In this document: one piece after another, positions 19,901 to 28,675 of the stretch
How the letters are laid out: each line of letters opens with the position of its first letter
Numbering within the stretch: the first letter of the stretch is position 1
From: JANQOH01 sp965201115
Lineage (GTDB): Bacteria; Pseudomonadota; Alphaproteobacteria; UBA7887
Assembly (NCBI GenBank): GCA_965201115.1
Contig: OZ241745.1
Location: 620,001-684,000 of the forward strand
DNA: 64,000 nucleotides
Direction: 5' to 3'
Made by a program: the position numbers and the translations under genes
The notes under the pieces: model-generated
Told to the model about the DNA's origin: nothing
The model's database searches: none
What the model saw: only the letters and a program-made list of their open reading frames with translations

Positions 19901-21139
19901 ATGAACTACAGCGACGACGATATCGCCCGCCAGTTGCGGCTGGGGGAAGACAGCCACTGGGAATTCAAGAGCGTCGCATTCGCCGGAAACCGCCTGCGCA
20001 GCCCCCGGCGCGACAGTCTGGCGGACGAAATCGCGGCGTTCGCGAATACCGACGGGGGCGTCCTGCTGTGCGGCGTAACCGACGACGGTACGGTCCAGCA
20101 GGGCATAACCCGCCCGCAACTGGACGAATTGGAAAGCGTCGCAGCAGGAATCTGCGCCGACTCGATTAAGCCCGCCATCGACGCCGTAATCCTGCGCCGG
20201 GAGCTGGAAACGGGCCGCCCCTTCATGCTGGTCGCCGTCCCGCCCGGCTATGCGCAACACGCGAGCCCCGGCGGCAGTTTCAAGCGCGTCGATAACTCGG
20301 CGCGCAAAATGACCGGCGATGAGCGCCTGCGGCTGGCGCAAAGACGCGGCCAAGCGCGCTTCCCTTCGTTCGACAAACGGCCCGTGGACGGAACCGGGTT
20401 TGCGACGCTCGACCGGGAGCTTTGGCTTCCGCTGCCGAGCGCCGAGGGCGCCAGGGACCCGGAGCCGGCTCTCGCGAAAATGGCGCTTTTCGCGCTCGAC
20501 GACGCCGGCGTGCAGCGCGCGACGGTCGCGGGAATCCTGTTATGCACGCCGAACCCGGAGCAATGGCTGCCGGGCGCCCGGATCTCCGCCGTCCGCTACC
20601 GGGGCGCCGACCGCGCGTCCGGCCAGGCCGACGCGCAAGAGATAACCGGCCCGCTGAACCGCCAGATCGCGCAGGCGGCGGCCTTTGTCGCGCGGAACAT
20701 GAGCGTGGCCGCGCGCAAGGATCCCGCCCGTGTGGACTTGCCGCAATACAGCGGCAAGGCCGTGTTCGAAGCCATCGTGAATGCCGTTGCGCACCGCGAT
20801 TACGCCGTCCGCGGCAGCGCGATCCGCCTGTCGATGTTCGCCGACCGCCTGGAAATCCAGTCGCCCGGCGCGCTGCCCAACACCCTCACCGTGGAAAGCA
20901 TGACGGTGCGTCAGGCGGCGCGCAACGAGGCCCTGGTCTCCGCGCTCGCCCGGATGCCCGTCGCGGGCGCCCCGGGCTCCCGCGACCGTCTCTGCTTCAT
21001 GGAGCGCCGCGGCGACGGCGTGCCGATTATCGTCCGGGAAACGCGCGCGCTGTGCGGGCGCGCGCCCGAATACCGGCAAATCGACGACGCCGAACTCTTG
21101 GCATTATCGCGCCCTGTCCGCGCCGAACGCAACCCTTGA
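19901..21139 (+). CDS. AlbA_2 (Schlafen-type) DNA/RNA-binding and HATPase_c_4 domain protein, shorter copy
   Basis: 412 residues. The N-terminal AlbA_2 domain has WEFKSVAF and the family core IAAFANTDGGVLLCGVTDDG (about residues 15-70). The C-terminal RecG-like/HATPase_c_4 domain has VFEAIVNAVAHRDYAVRGSAIRLSMFADRLEIQSPGALP then RNEALVSALARM (about residues 285-345). Such proteins are described as RecG-related regulators, and some act in phage defence. It is a near-duplicate of the gene at 24051, with about 30 differences over 400 residues by eye, but ends abruptly (LSRPVRAERNP) where the other gains a further domain. It is probably a truncated paralogue. Confidence 0.8.
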   Translation: MNYSDDDIARQLRLGEDSHWEFKSVAFAGNRLRSPRRDSLADEIAAFANTDGGVLLCGVTDDGTVQQGITRPQLDELESVAAGICADSIKPAIDAVILRRELETGRPFMLVAVPPGYAQHASPGGSFKRVDNSARKMTGDERLRLAQRRGQARFPSFDKRPVDGTGFATLDRELWLPLPSAEGARDPEPALAKMALFALDDAGVQRATVAGILLCTPNPEQWLPGARISAVRYRGADRASGQADAQEITGPLNRQIAQAAAFVARNMSVAARKDPARVDLPQYSGKAVFEAIVNAVAHRDYAVRGSAIRLSMFADRLEIQSPGALPNTLTVESMTVRQAARNEALVSALARMPVAGAPGSRDRLCFMERRGDGVPIIVRETRALCGRAPEYRQIDDAELLALSRPVRAERNP

Positions 21140-21200
21140 CCGGGGCGCGTCCATCTGCGAGGCTTGCGCCGTATCCCACCGGGCAAGGGAAGGGAAAACC

Positions 21201-21407
21201 ATGCGACCGAAGGCAATCGATACGGCGATTACGCTCAAGCTGCCCAATCGCCTGCGGGCGCGCGCGGACGCGGCCGCCGCCGAGAAAGGCCATACCCGAT
21301 CCGAATTCGTGCGCGCCGCCATCGGCGAGGCGTGCGACCGCGCCGAACGCGACGCCGAACGGCGCCTGCGACTGGCGGCCGCCGCGGCCGCGGCGCCCAC
21401 CACGTGA
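21201..21407 (+). CDS. Ribbon-helix-helix (CopG/Arc-like) DNA-binding protein
   Basis: 68 residues with a clear ribosome site (GGGAAGGGAAAACC before the ATG). The RHH pattern is TAITLKLPNRLRARADAAAAEKGHTRSEFVRAAIGEA: a beta strand followed by two helices, as in plasmid copy-control proteins and antitoxins. The stop overlaps the GTG of the next ORF (GTGA). It could autoregulate this cassette. Confidence 0.7.
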   Translation: MRPKAIDTAITLKLPNRLRARADAAAAEKGHTRSEFVRAAIGEACDRAERDAERRLRLAAAAAAAPTT

Positions 21408-22588
21408 CCCGCGCACGGCGCTGCCGCGTGAACAACCGCGAAACCGCGGTGCGAGAAGCGGCGCAAACCACGGGCGCGCCGTGCAATCGGCCGTCTGCGC
21501 CGCGTGCGCGCGCCGGCGCCGCAACCGAGGCGCGGCGCATCGCGCTGGCGGCTGTCCTGGCAGTCGCCGCCGCCTGCGTACCCGCCGACCGCGCCGCCGC
21601 CGCCGAACGCGCCGCGCAACGCGACGCCTATCTGGCCATTCCCGCCGAATTGACCGCCGCCGAACGCGCCGTGCAACGCGCCGTGCAACGCGCCGAACGC
21701 GACAGGCAACGCGCCAGGCAACGCGCCGAACTCGCCGCGCAACACGCCGAACGCGCCGCCGAACGCGCCGCGCAACTGTGCAACCGCGCCGTTGTTGAAC
21801 TGGCGGCCGCCCACGTCAAAACCGCGGAACGCGCCGCCGCGGCCGCCGCCGGTACCTACGCCTACGAAGTCGCCTACGAAGCCGCCTACGACGTTATCGG
21901 CGGCGCGGCGACAGTCGCCGCCGCGTACGAACGCGCTGCCGGACGTGAATTTCCCGAAGCGGAACTCGTACTGCGGCGATCCGCCTATGGCGAAGCCCTA
22001 GAGGAACGACGTACCGCGGCTGAGGCTTTCGAATCTACCGTCGCCGGCATGGGCCCCGGCCGGGAACTCGACGTCGCCTACGAACGCCTTGAGGTAACGA
22101 TAGCCGCCGTCGCCGTCGCCGCCGCCGAATACGCAGAGGCGTTGCGAGCGTTGGTTGCTTACTACGGCGAAACCGCGGCTGCTGCCAACGAAGCCGTCGC
22201 CGCCATTCCGGGATTGGAACGCGCCGCCGAACGCGCCGCCGAACGCGCCGCAACCGACAATATCGCCGCCGTAATCGAGGCGCGGCGATTACGGTCGACG
22301 CGGCGGGCGTTGCCAACGCGGAGCTCGAGCGCGACCGCGCCTTTCAATGGGAGAATGCCAGATGAAGAACGTGAACCGAGTGCTTGCGGCGATTGCTATC
22401 GCGTTGGCGTGTTTCACGCCTGCCTATGCCGACGATCATTTCGGCGATCGCGCCGCCGAAAGGCGATTGACGCAGATTATCAAGACAGAGGAGGAGATAA
22501 AAGAAAAGATACGGGCGGAGGAGTTGGCTGGCGCGGTACACAATGCCGGGTCTCTGGAGCGATGCCTTTCCGAAGCGCGGTTGTATGA
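21404..22588 (+). CDS. Ala/Arg/Glu-rich coiled-coil protein, probably with a lost stop codon
   Basis: 394 residues if read to 22588, starting at a GTG that overlaps the RHH stop. The body is low-complexity helix (repeated AERAA, AVQRAVQRAERDRQRARQ; a YEVAYEAAYDV segment), likely a coiled coil. No family is recognised. The real end is probably near 22289: comparison with the homologous module at 23090-23163 shows that an expected ATGA stop/start became ATTA here. The tail from about 22290, including the overlap with the next gene, is then read-through. Confidence 0.45.
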   Translation: MTRARRCRVNNRETAVREAAQTTGAPCNRPSAPRARAGAATEARRIALAAVLAVAAACVPADRAAAAERAAQRDAYLAIPAELTAAERAVQRAVQRAERDRQRARQRAELAAQHAERAAERAAQLCNRAVVELAAAHVKTAERAAAAAAGTYAYEVAYEAAYDVIGGAATVAAAYERAAGREFPEAELVLRRSAYGEALEERRTAAEAFESTVAGMGPGRELDVAYERLEVTIAAVAVAAAEYAEALRALVAYYGETAAAANEAVAAIPGLERAAERAAERAATDNIAAVIEARRLRSTRRALPTRSSSATAPFNGRMPDEEREPSACGDCYRVGVFHACLCRRSFRRSRRRKAIDADYQDRGGDKRKDTGGGVGWRGTQCRVSGAMPFRSAVV

Positions 22589-22790
22589 ACTCGCCGAACG
22601 GTTCGTGAAAAACTGGGCGGAGGGTGTTACCATCATGTCGAGGCTTGATTATGATGATGCGGACATCGCAGAATCACACGAACAGCTTATGGATTACCGT
22701 AGAAGGCTTGATCAGAATATCTACGCTCATAACAAGCGATGTGAGTATGTACTATTTTGCCACACCGATCTCGGCCGCATGCTTTGTTGA
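22362..22790 (+). CDS. Small secreted protein, unknown
   Basis: 142 residues from ATG 22362, with GGGAG upstream. The signal peptide MKNVNRVLAAIAIALACF ends near TPAYA. The mature part is charged and helical with a few cysteines (LERCLSEARL, NKRCEYVLFCHTDL). No family is recognised. It has lower GC than its neighbours, hinting at foreign origin. A decayed copy of its 5' end follows at about 22803-22880. Confidence 0.6.
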   Translation: MKNVNRVLAAIAIALACFTPAYADDHFGDRAAERRLTQIIKTEEEIKEKIRAEELAGAVHNAGSLERCLSEARLYELAERFVKNWAEGVTIMSRLDYDDADIAESHEQLMDYRRRLDQNIYAHNKRCEYVLFCHTDLGRMLC

Positions 22791-22918
22791 CTGACCGACC
22801 CGGCCCGACCGCGCCTTTCAATGGGAGAATGCCAGATGCCGAATGTGACCGATTGCTTGCGGCGATTGCTATCGCGTTATCCGTCCGCACGCCTGCGGTT
22901 GCGCCGCGCGCGGCGGCG

Positions 22919-23110
22919 ATGAACGCAACTGACGGGAACGCCGGCACAATGATCGCCGCGCCGGACCCGATTGATGAGTTTCCGGGCTGCGCTGTATGCG
23001 GCGGCCCGGCGCCCGGCGCGTGTGTCAAGGCGGCGATCCGCGCGGACCTGGCGCATGTGATCGGCGCCGCCGCCGCCGCCGCGCGCGCCGTAATCGAGGA
23101 GCGGCGATGA
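22919..23110 (+). CDS. Small hypothetical protein with CxxC (cassette gene)
   Basis: 63 residues from ATG 22919, with no clear ribosome site (ATG 22949 is an alternative). It contains GCAVCGGPAPGACV and ends in LAHVIGAAAAAARAVIEERR, similar to the likely original end of the Ala-rich protein upstream. The stop overlaps the next start (ATGA). It is probably one gene of a prophage-like cassette. Confidence 0.45.
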   Translation: MNATDGNAGTMIAAPDPIDEFPGCAVCGGPAPGACVKAAIRADLAHVIGAAAAAARAVIEERR

Positions 23111-23514
23111 CGGGCGGCGCGCCGGCCACCGCCAACGCGGAGCTCGAGCTTGAGCGCGACCGCGCCCGTTTCGCGTATCGGCGCCGCGCAAACTGCTTGC
23201 CTGGCGAAACGCTGGCGGCGGCGCGGGCGCGATGGGCACTCGAAAGCCGCTGCCGCGATTGCGGCGACCGCCTGCCGCGCGGCGCAACCGGCCGCCGTTG
23301 CGGGCACTGCCACGATGGCGCCCAGGACCGCCGCGCCGCGCGTCGAGAGGCGCCGGACGCGCCGCCATCGCGCGGGCAAATGCGCGCCCTGGCCTTGGCG
23401 CTGGACGCGCATGACGCCGGCGATCTGGCGGCGCTTCCGGCGCCGCGGACGCGCACCGAAGCGAGTGAACGAATCAACGCCGCCAATGCGCGGCCCGTAA
23501 GGAGAACGGCATGA
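23107..23514 (+). CDS. Zinc-ribbon protein of a prophage-like cassette
   Basis: 135 residues. Residues about 47-66 form a zinc ribbon: CRDCGDRLPRGATGRRCGHC (CxxC, 12 residues, CxxC). The N-terminal ANAELELERDRARFAYRRR is a charged helix; the C-terminus is Arg/Ala-rich. Short phage and mobile-element proteins of the DksA/TraR sort have a comparable layout but a longer loop, so the family is not certain. Start and stop both overlap neighbours by ATGA, showing a tight operon with the genes at 22919 and 23511. Confidence 0.6.
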   Translation: MTGGAPATANAELELERDRARFAYRRRANCLPGETLAAARARWALESRCRDCGDRLPRGATGRRCGHCHDGAQDRRAARREAPDAPPSRGQMRALALALDAHDAGDLAALPAPRTRTEASERINAANARPVRRTA

Positions 23515-23975
23515 GAAACATCATGCTGGCGCTGGCGGCGGCCCTGGCATTCGCGGCGGCGCCCGCGCTGGCGCAATCCGCGCGCGCAATCGACGGCGAC
23601 ACGCTGGAGATGAACGGCGAGCGCTATCGCTTGGCGGGGATTGACGCGCCCGAGGCGCGGCAAGATTGCGACGACGAGCGCGGCGACCGATGGCCTTGCG
23701 GCCGCGCGGCGACCGCGGCGCTGGAGGCGTTACTCAATGGCGCCGCCATCGATTGCGAGGCGCGCGGCCGTGACCGCGGGCGCGTGATCGCGGTCTGCTA
23801 CCGCGGCGACGGCGCGGACATCGCGCGGGCGCTGGTGCGAGTCGGCGCGGCCCGCGATTGGCCCCGCTATGCGCCCGATTACGCAGACGCGGAGGCGGCG
23901 GCGCGGCGCCCGCGCACCCAGGCCCCGCCTTCGGCGGGGCGGCGCTCGCGAACAGCGGTGAAAACGGGCGCGTAA
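23511..23975 (+). CDS. Thermonuclease (SNase) family protein, C-terminus replaced by a REP element
   Basis: 154 residues: a signal peptide (ALAAALAFAAAPALAQ) then an SNase-like domain with AIDGDTLEMNGERYRLAGID (catalytic Asp region) and ALLNGAAIDCEARGRDRGRVIAVCY (catalytic Arg region). It is a secreted nuclease by family. The sequence follows the family to YAPDYADAEAAAR, and then the reading frame enters a REP palindrome (from about 23909). The usual final residues (after a GIWAG-like segment) are missing, so the enzyme may be truncated. Confidence 0.72.
   Translation: MRNIMLALAAALAFAAAPALAQSARAIDGDTLEMNGERYRLAGIDAPEARQDCDDERGDRWPCGRAATAALEALLNGAAIDCEARGRDRGRVIAVCYRGDGADIARALVRVGAARDWPRYAPDYADAEAAARRPRTQAPPSAGRRSRTAVKTGA
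23909..23939. repeat. REP-like palindrome inserted at the SNase 3' end
   Basis: CCCCGCCTTCGGCGGGG (23923-23939) preceded by CGCGCACCCAGG, the reverse-orientation form of the dispersed unit. It supplies the last codons of the SNase gene. Confidence 0.8.
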
Positions 23976-23977
23976 CG

Positions 23978-24008
23978 TTCGACACTGATAGCAGACTGGC
24001 GTTACAAT
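23978..24008 (+). promoter_or_regulatory. Putative promoter of the second AlbA_2 gene
   Basis: TTCGAC (23978-23983), a 19-bp spacer and TACAAT (24003-24008). It is the duplicated counterpart of 19823-19852. Confidence 0.4.
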
Positions 24009-24050
24009 CGCCTCGATCCAATCCGGCGCCGGCGGGGAGCGCGATTCGCG

Positions 24051-25802
24051 ATGAACTACAGCGACGACGATATCGCCCGCCAGCTGCGGCTGGGGGAAGA
24101 CAACCGCTGGGAATTCAAGAGCGTCGAATTCCGCGGAAACTGCCTGCAAAGCCCCCGGCGCAACAGTCTGGCGGACGAAATCGCGGCGTTCGCGAACACC
24201 GACGGAGGCGTCCTGCTGTGCGGCGTAAACGACGACGGTACGGTCCAGCAGGGCATGACCCGCCCGCAGCTGGACGATCTGGAAAGGGTCGTGGCGGAGC
24301 TCTGTGCCGACTCGATTAAGCCGTCCATCGACCCCGTAATCCTGCGCCGGGAGCTGGAAACGGGCCGCCCCTTCCTGCTGATCGCCGTCCCGCCCGGCTA
24401 TGCGCAACACGCGAGCCCCGGCGGCAGTTTCAAGCGCGTCGGCAGTTCGGCGCGCAAAATGACCGGCGATGAGCGCCTGCGGCTGGCGCAAAGACGCGAC
24501 CGAGCGCGCTTCCCTTCGTTCGACAAACGGCCCGTGGACGGGACCGGGTTCGCGACGCTCGACCGGGAGCTTTGGCTTCCGCTGCCGAGCGCCGAGGGCG
24601 CCAGGGACCCGGAACCGGCTCTCGCGAAAATGGCGCTTCTCGCGCCCGACGACGCCGGCGTGCAGCGCGCGACGGTCGCGGGAATCCTGCTATGCACGCC
24701 GAATCCGGAGCAATGGCTGCCCAACGCCCGGATCGCCGCCGTCCGCTACCGGGGCGCCGACCGCGCGTCCGGCCAGGCCGACGCGCAAGAGATAACCGGC
24801 CCGCTGAACCGCCAGATCGCGCAAGCGGCGGCCTTTGTCGCGCGGAACATGAGCGTGGCCGCGCGCAAGACCCCAGCCCGTGCGGATGTGCCGCAATACA
24901 GCGGCAAGGCCGTGTTCGAAGCCATCGTGAATGCCGTGGCGCATCGCGATTACGCCGTCCACGGCAGCGCGATCCGCCTGTCGATGTTCGCCGACCGCCT
25001 GGAAATCCAGTCGCCCGGCGCGCTGCCCAATACCCTCACCGTGGAAAGCATGACGGTGCGTCAGGCGGCGCGCAACGAGGCCTTGGTCTCCGCGCTCGCC
25101 CGGATGCCCGTCGCGGGCGCCCCGGGCTCCCGCGACCGTCTCTACTTCATGGAGCGGCGCGGCGACGGCGTGCCGATTATCGTCCGGGAAACGCGCGCCC
25201 TGTGCGGGCGCGCGCCCGAATACCGGCAAATCGACGACGCCGAACTCCTGCTGATATTGCCCGCGGCGGAACAGGAACCGAGCCCTGCCAACCCCGAGGT
25301 TGCCGTGCGCTCGGGGGGCCGGCCGCTGCCCGGCGCCGATCTCCTGTTTCTGTATCCCAACAACACCTGGGTGCGCGCAACGACCGACAGCGCCGGCATG
25401 GCGGAAGCGAAACTGTACGCCACGCACATGCCCATGACCGTGTTCGCCGCCGCCGCCGGGTACGCCGCGGGACTGGAGCGCGACTGGACGCCGGCCCGCG
25501 GCGCGCTTGCCATCGAGCTCGCGGCCCTGCCCGGAGGCGGCTCCGTAATCTTCCCCGAGGCCACCGGTTGCATTCCGGGACTGGCGGGGCGGTTAAACCC
25601 GATACGCGACACGCATGACCGCACTTGCCTTTATGCATCGAACATTGCCATCGACGATGGGCGCCTCCAACCCGTGAGTTTCGTTCCCGGCGCGGAGCTT
25701 CGCCTCACCGACGCCCACGGCAAGGAGGCATGGGCGCGCATCGTCGAAATCGCCGGACGCTCGGCCCTGGTCGAATACCGCCCCTGCCCCGGCGAGCGGT
25801 AG
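24051..25802 (+). CDS. AlbA_2 (Schlafen-type) and HATPase_c_4 domain protein, full-length copy with an extra C-terminal domain
   Basis: 583 residues. Residues 1-405 match the gene at 19901: WEFKSVEF, AFANTDGGVLLCGVNDDG, and EAIVNAVAHRDYAVHGSAIR through LEIQSPGALP. A further ~170 residues follow, with a beta-rich segment (VAVRSGGRPLPGADLLFLYP, an Ig/transthyretin-like carrier pattern) and an OB/SH3-like end (FVPGAELRLTDAHGKEAWAR). The extra part is absent from the first copy. It may be a nucleic-acid-dependent ATPase in regulation or defence; that is inference. A second copy of the promoter lies upstream. IS66 copy 1 is about 370 bp downstream. Confidence 0.82.
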   Translation: MNYSDDDIARQLRLGEDNRWEFKSVEFRGNCLQSPRRNSLADEIAAFANTDGGVLLCGVNDDGTVQQGMTRPQLDDLERVVAELCADSIKPSIDPVILRRELETGRPFLLIAVPPGYAQHASPGGSFKRVGSSARKMTGDERLRLAQRRDRARFPSFDKRPVDGTGFATLDRELWLPLPSAEGARDPEPALAKMALLAPDDAGVQRATVAGILLCTPNPEQWLPNARIAAVRYRGADRASGQADAQEITGPLNRQIAQAAAFVARNMSVAARKTPARADVPQYSGKAVFEAIVNAVAHRDYAVHGSAIRLSMFADRLEIQSPGALPNTLTVESMTVRQAARNEALVSALARMPVAGAPGSRDRLYFMERRGDGVPIIVRETRALCGRAPEYRQIDDAELLLILPAAEQEPSPANPEVAVRSGGRPLPGADLLFLYPNNTWVRATTDSAGMAEAKLYATHMPMTVFAAAAGYAAGLERDWTPARGALAIELAALPGGGSVIFPEATGCIPGLAGRLNPIRDTHDRTCLYASNIAIDDGRLQPVSFVPGAELRLTDAHGKEAWARIVEIAGRSALVEYRPCPGER

Positions 25803-26171
25803 CGCCGCCTGTTTTCCTCCTGCCGCAAGCCTGCTTGCCGGAAGCGCGGGCGTCTTGCCCGCACGCCGGCGATCCGCGCAACGTTTCCCTGGCGGGGGCC
25901 CGCGCCGCCGGCGTTCGGCGGCGCGGGAAAGTGCGGGCCGCGGCTGCCCGCGCGCCCATGAGCGCCCTGTGGCGCCCACGCCGTCGTCGATGAACGGCTA
26001 TCGATTTCGCTCGATTCGCGAATCGCATATACCGGCGGGACGCCTTCGGAGGCGCGCCGCCGGCTGGCTCGCGCGAATTGCGCAGCGCGGAGAACGGCGA
26101 GCACAATTTGCAGCTGCAAGGGATTCCAAGTACGGCGGAATCATATGTCGGGGAGTTCCCGTGTTCCTCTT
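25803..26171. other. Gap without a recognisable gene
   Basis: Contains degenerate REP-like arms (GCGGGCGTCTTGCCCGC near 25846 and GTGCGGGCCGCGGCTGCCCGC near 25930). No credible coding sequence on either strand. It ends with the TTCCTCTT target site of IS66 copy 1. Confidence 0.5.
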
Positions 26172-28048
26172 GTAAGCGTCCGGTTATCCCGCTTGGTCAT
26201 TGTCGGTTATGTTTATGGGTTTCGGTATTTCGGGGGTCGTTTTGTTTGGCTGTCGGCTTCGTATGGGGGTCTTGTTTCGATGCCTGCACGGTTGTCGCTG
26301 CTGCATGAGTGCGTCGATTGGCGGTGGCCGGTTCGAACGCGGCGGCTTGCGGTGGCAGGATAGCGTTTGGGAGGGAGGCACAGGGAGGAAATATTTTTTC
26401 GATATTTCCTATTTTGCGCTTGCCTTGTGGGGTTGGGGTCGGTATTGTTCGTTCATGCTTGACCGCGCCGCGCCTCTCCCCGACGATCCCGCCCGCCTGA
26501 AGGACATGGTGGCGTCCCTGGCGGCCGAGTTGCAGGCTCGCGAGGAAGCGCTGCGGTCGCGCGCGGAGGCGTTGAAGGCGCGCGATATCCTGATTGAGAA
26601 GTTGCGTCACGAGTTGGCGGGGATGCGCCGGCATCGTTTCGGGGCGCGCTCGGAAGCCTTGGCGCAGTTGCAACTGGCGCTGGAGAACGAAGAGATCGTC
26701 CGCGCCGCAAGCCCGCCCCCGCAACCCGAACCCGCCGCCGCCCGCGCGCCGCGGCGCAAGCGCCGCCCGTTGCCGGACCGTCTGCCGCGCCGCGAGACGG
26801 TGCTGGAACCCGCAAGCCCCTGCGGGGCCTGCGGCGGCGCGCTCAAGACCGTCGGCGCGGATGTCACCGAGGAACTGGAGTACATACCCGGTCGTTTCGT
26901 AGTCAACCGCATCGTGAGACCGCGCACGGTCTGCCGCGCCTGCGCACGCTTTTGCCAGGCGCCGCTGCCGCCGCGCCCCATCGAGCGCGGACGCCCCGGA
27001 CCCGGCCTGCTTGCCCATGTTCTGGTGAGCAAATATGCCGACCATCTCCCGCTCTACCGCCAAGCGCAAATGTTCGCCCGCGACGGCATCGACCTCGACC
27101 GCTCGACACTGGCCGAATGGGTCGGCAAGAGCGCCGCCTTGCTGGAGCCGGTCGCCAACGGGATCGGCAACCATGTGCGCGCTGGCGGCGCCATCTTCGC
27201 CGACGATACCACGGTGCGCCTGCAAACCCCGCGCGGCGAAGGCGCCAGGGGCAAGACCCGCACTGCACGGCTATGGGTCTATGCCCGCGACGAACGACCG
27301 TGGCGCGGAACCGCGCCGCCGGCCGCCTGCTACCGCTTCAGCGCCAACCGCAAGGGCGAGAATCCGCGCCGACACCTCGCCGGCTTCAAGGGCTGGATGC
27401 ACGCCGACGGCTATGCCGGGTTCGCGGAACTCTACCGCACAGGCCGCATCCGCGAAGCCCCCTGCATGGCCCATGTCCGGCGCAAGTTCGTCGACCTCGC
27501 GCACAATCGGGGCGCGCCGGTCGCCAGGGAAGCCGTCGAGCGCATCGCCGCCTTGTACGCCGTCGAGGCCGAAGCTCGCGGGCAAACGCCCGAAGAGCGC
27601 GTCCGTATCCGCCAGGCCAGGGCCAGGCCCCTCTTCGACGACCTCGAAACATGGCTCGCCCGACAGAGCCCGAACATACCCGCCAGGACGCCGCTGGCCG
27701 GCGCCATCCGCTATGCACGCGCGCGACTGGCCCGCCTGCGCCCATGGCTCGACAACGGAACGCTCGAACTCGACAACAATACTGCCGAACGCGCCATCCG
27801 CGGCGTCGCCCTCGGACGCAAAAACTGGCTCTTCGTCGGCTCCGAAGCCGGCGGCGCAACCGCCGCAACCGCATACACGCTCATCGAAACCGCAAAACTA
27901 AACGGCGTCGACCCACGAGCATGGATCGCAGACACACTCAATCGTATCCAGGACTACAAAACAAACCGAATCCACGAACTCATGCCGTGGAACTGGAAAC
28001 ACAAAACACCACCGTAAAAACCCAATAGCCCCATAACCGGACGCTTAC
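26172..28048 (+). mobile_element. IS66-family insertion sequence, copy 1 (1877 bp)
   Basis: Inverted ends GTAAGCGTCCGGTTAT (26172-26187 and complement at 28033-28048). Perfect 8-bp target duplication TTCCTCTT at 26164-26171 and 28049-28056, the size typical of IS66. It has a single transposase gene and no tnpA/tnpB, as in the ISBst12-like subgroup. It inserted 28 bp from the 3' end of the gmrSD gene. Confidence 0.96.
26455..28017 (+). CDS. IS66-family transposase (TnpC-like), copy 1
   Basis: 520 residues from ATG 26455 (MLDRAAPLPDDPARLKDMVA). The frame extends upstream, but only as atypical sequence. Parts: an N-terminal coiled coil (about 10-55), then RHRFGARSEAL, a zinc finger (PCGACGGAL ... 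VCRACARF), DDE blocks (IFADDTTVRLQTP; GWMHADGYAGF; the Glu in LELDNNTAERAIRGVALGRKN) and the C-terminal IS66 end ELMPWNWKHK. It appears intact and probably active, given its fresh target duplication. Confidence 0.93.
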   Translation: MLDRAAPLPDDPARLKDMVASLAAELQAREEALRSRAEALKARDILIEKLRHELAGMRRHRFGARSEALAQLQLALENEEIVRAASPPPQPEPAAARAPRRKRRPLPDRLPRRETVLEPASPCGACGGALKTVGADVTEELEYIPGRFVVNRIVRPRTVCRACARFCQAPLPPRPIERGRPGPGLLAHVLVSKYADHLPLYRQAQMFARDGIDLDRSTLAEWVGKSAALLEPVANGIGNHVRAGGAIFADDTTVRLQTPRGEGARGKTRTARLWVYARDERPWRGTAPPAACYRFSANRKGENPRRHLAGFKGWMHADGYAGFAELYRTGRIREAPCMAHVRRKFVDLAHNRGAPVAREAVERIAALYAVEAEARGQTPEERVRIRQARARPLFDDLETWLARQSPNIPARTPLAGAIRYARARLARLRPWLDNGTLELDNNTAERAIRGVALGRKNWLFVGSEAGGATAATAYTLIETAKLNGVDPRAWIADTLNRIQDYKTNRIHELMPWNWKHKTPP

Positions 28049-28076
28049 TTCCTCTTGCCAATAACTCAGCCGGCAC

Positions 28077-28675
28077 TCAGTCGGCCCATTCTCCCGCAGC
28101 CCACTCAAGCATTTCATTCTCCCGTTCGAGAATATCGGATTCCGCCCATCCTCCCGATTCACCTATCCGTTTTCCAACATCTCTAGCTACAAACAACGGA
28201 CCGTCTCGGTAGGTTTCGGCCTTCACCATCGGAGCTTTGTCGCCCAGTCCAGAATTCGTCTTCGGCGGTAGAATTGTAAGGTTGCCAAGCCAATGCACAC
28301 AATCAGCGGTCGTTCCTTGCGGCATTATGTGTTCAATGGTATCGGCCGCGCTTGCATCCCAAATCGATGCCCACTGCCCCTCATTGATTTCATGGTTAGT
28401 CTTGTGCGCGAGATACTCCTCGTATCTGTAGAGAAAATATCTCAATTGATCTTCCCATCCATCGTAACAATTCGTTTCTCTAAGGTACCCAATTGCTTTT
28501 TCCGCAGGATAGTCCTTTCCGATCATCTCCAAATCCTCCATAATATCATTTACATCTATATTTTCTGCCGTAATTTTCTTGGCAAGCTGTACATAGTCTT
28601 TCACACCTGTTCTGGCGTCCTTGAGGCTCATGCCGAAAATACGAAAGGTAACGTTTTCCCAACGCCGCAGCACTC
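28077..28675 (-). pseudogene. GmrSD-type restriction gene, 3' part (DUF1524), separated by IS66 copy 2
   Basis: This is the C-terminal ~200 residues of the gene whose 5' part is at 30553-31656. It begins LRRWENVTFRIFGMSLKDART at the insertion point. The HNH-type DUF1524 motifs are ADTIEHIMPQG (catalytic His) and HWLGNLTILPPKTNSGLGDKAP (Asn). Family members (GmrSD, type IV-like systems) cut modified phage DNA, using a DUF262 NTP-dependent half and this nuclease half. As it stands, no start or promoter serves this part. Removing IS66 plus one 8-bp repeat restores a continuous frame. Confidence 0.88.

Noticed and set aside
22803..22918. A second copy of the secreted-protein gene (22362)
   Set aside because: The sequence matches only the 5' ~90 bp and shifts frame within the signal peptide. 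It is a decayed fragment without a usable frame.
26200..26454. Longer IS66 transposase starting at 26200
   Set aside because: The extra 85 residues are Cys/Gly/Phe-rich and unlike IS66 proteins. Copies 2 and 3 also align from MxDRAAPLPDDPARL.
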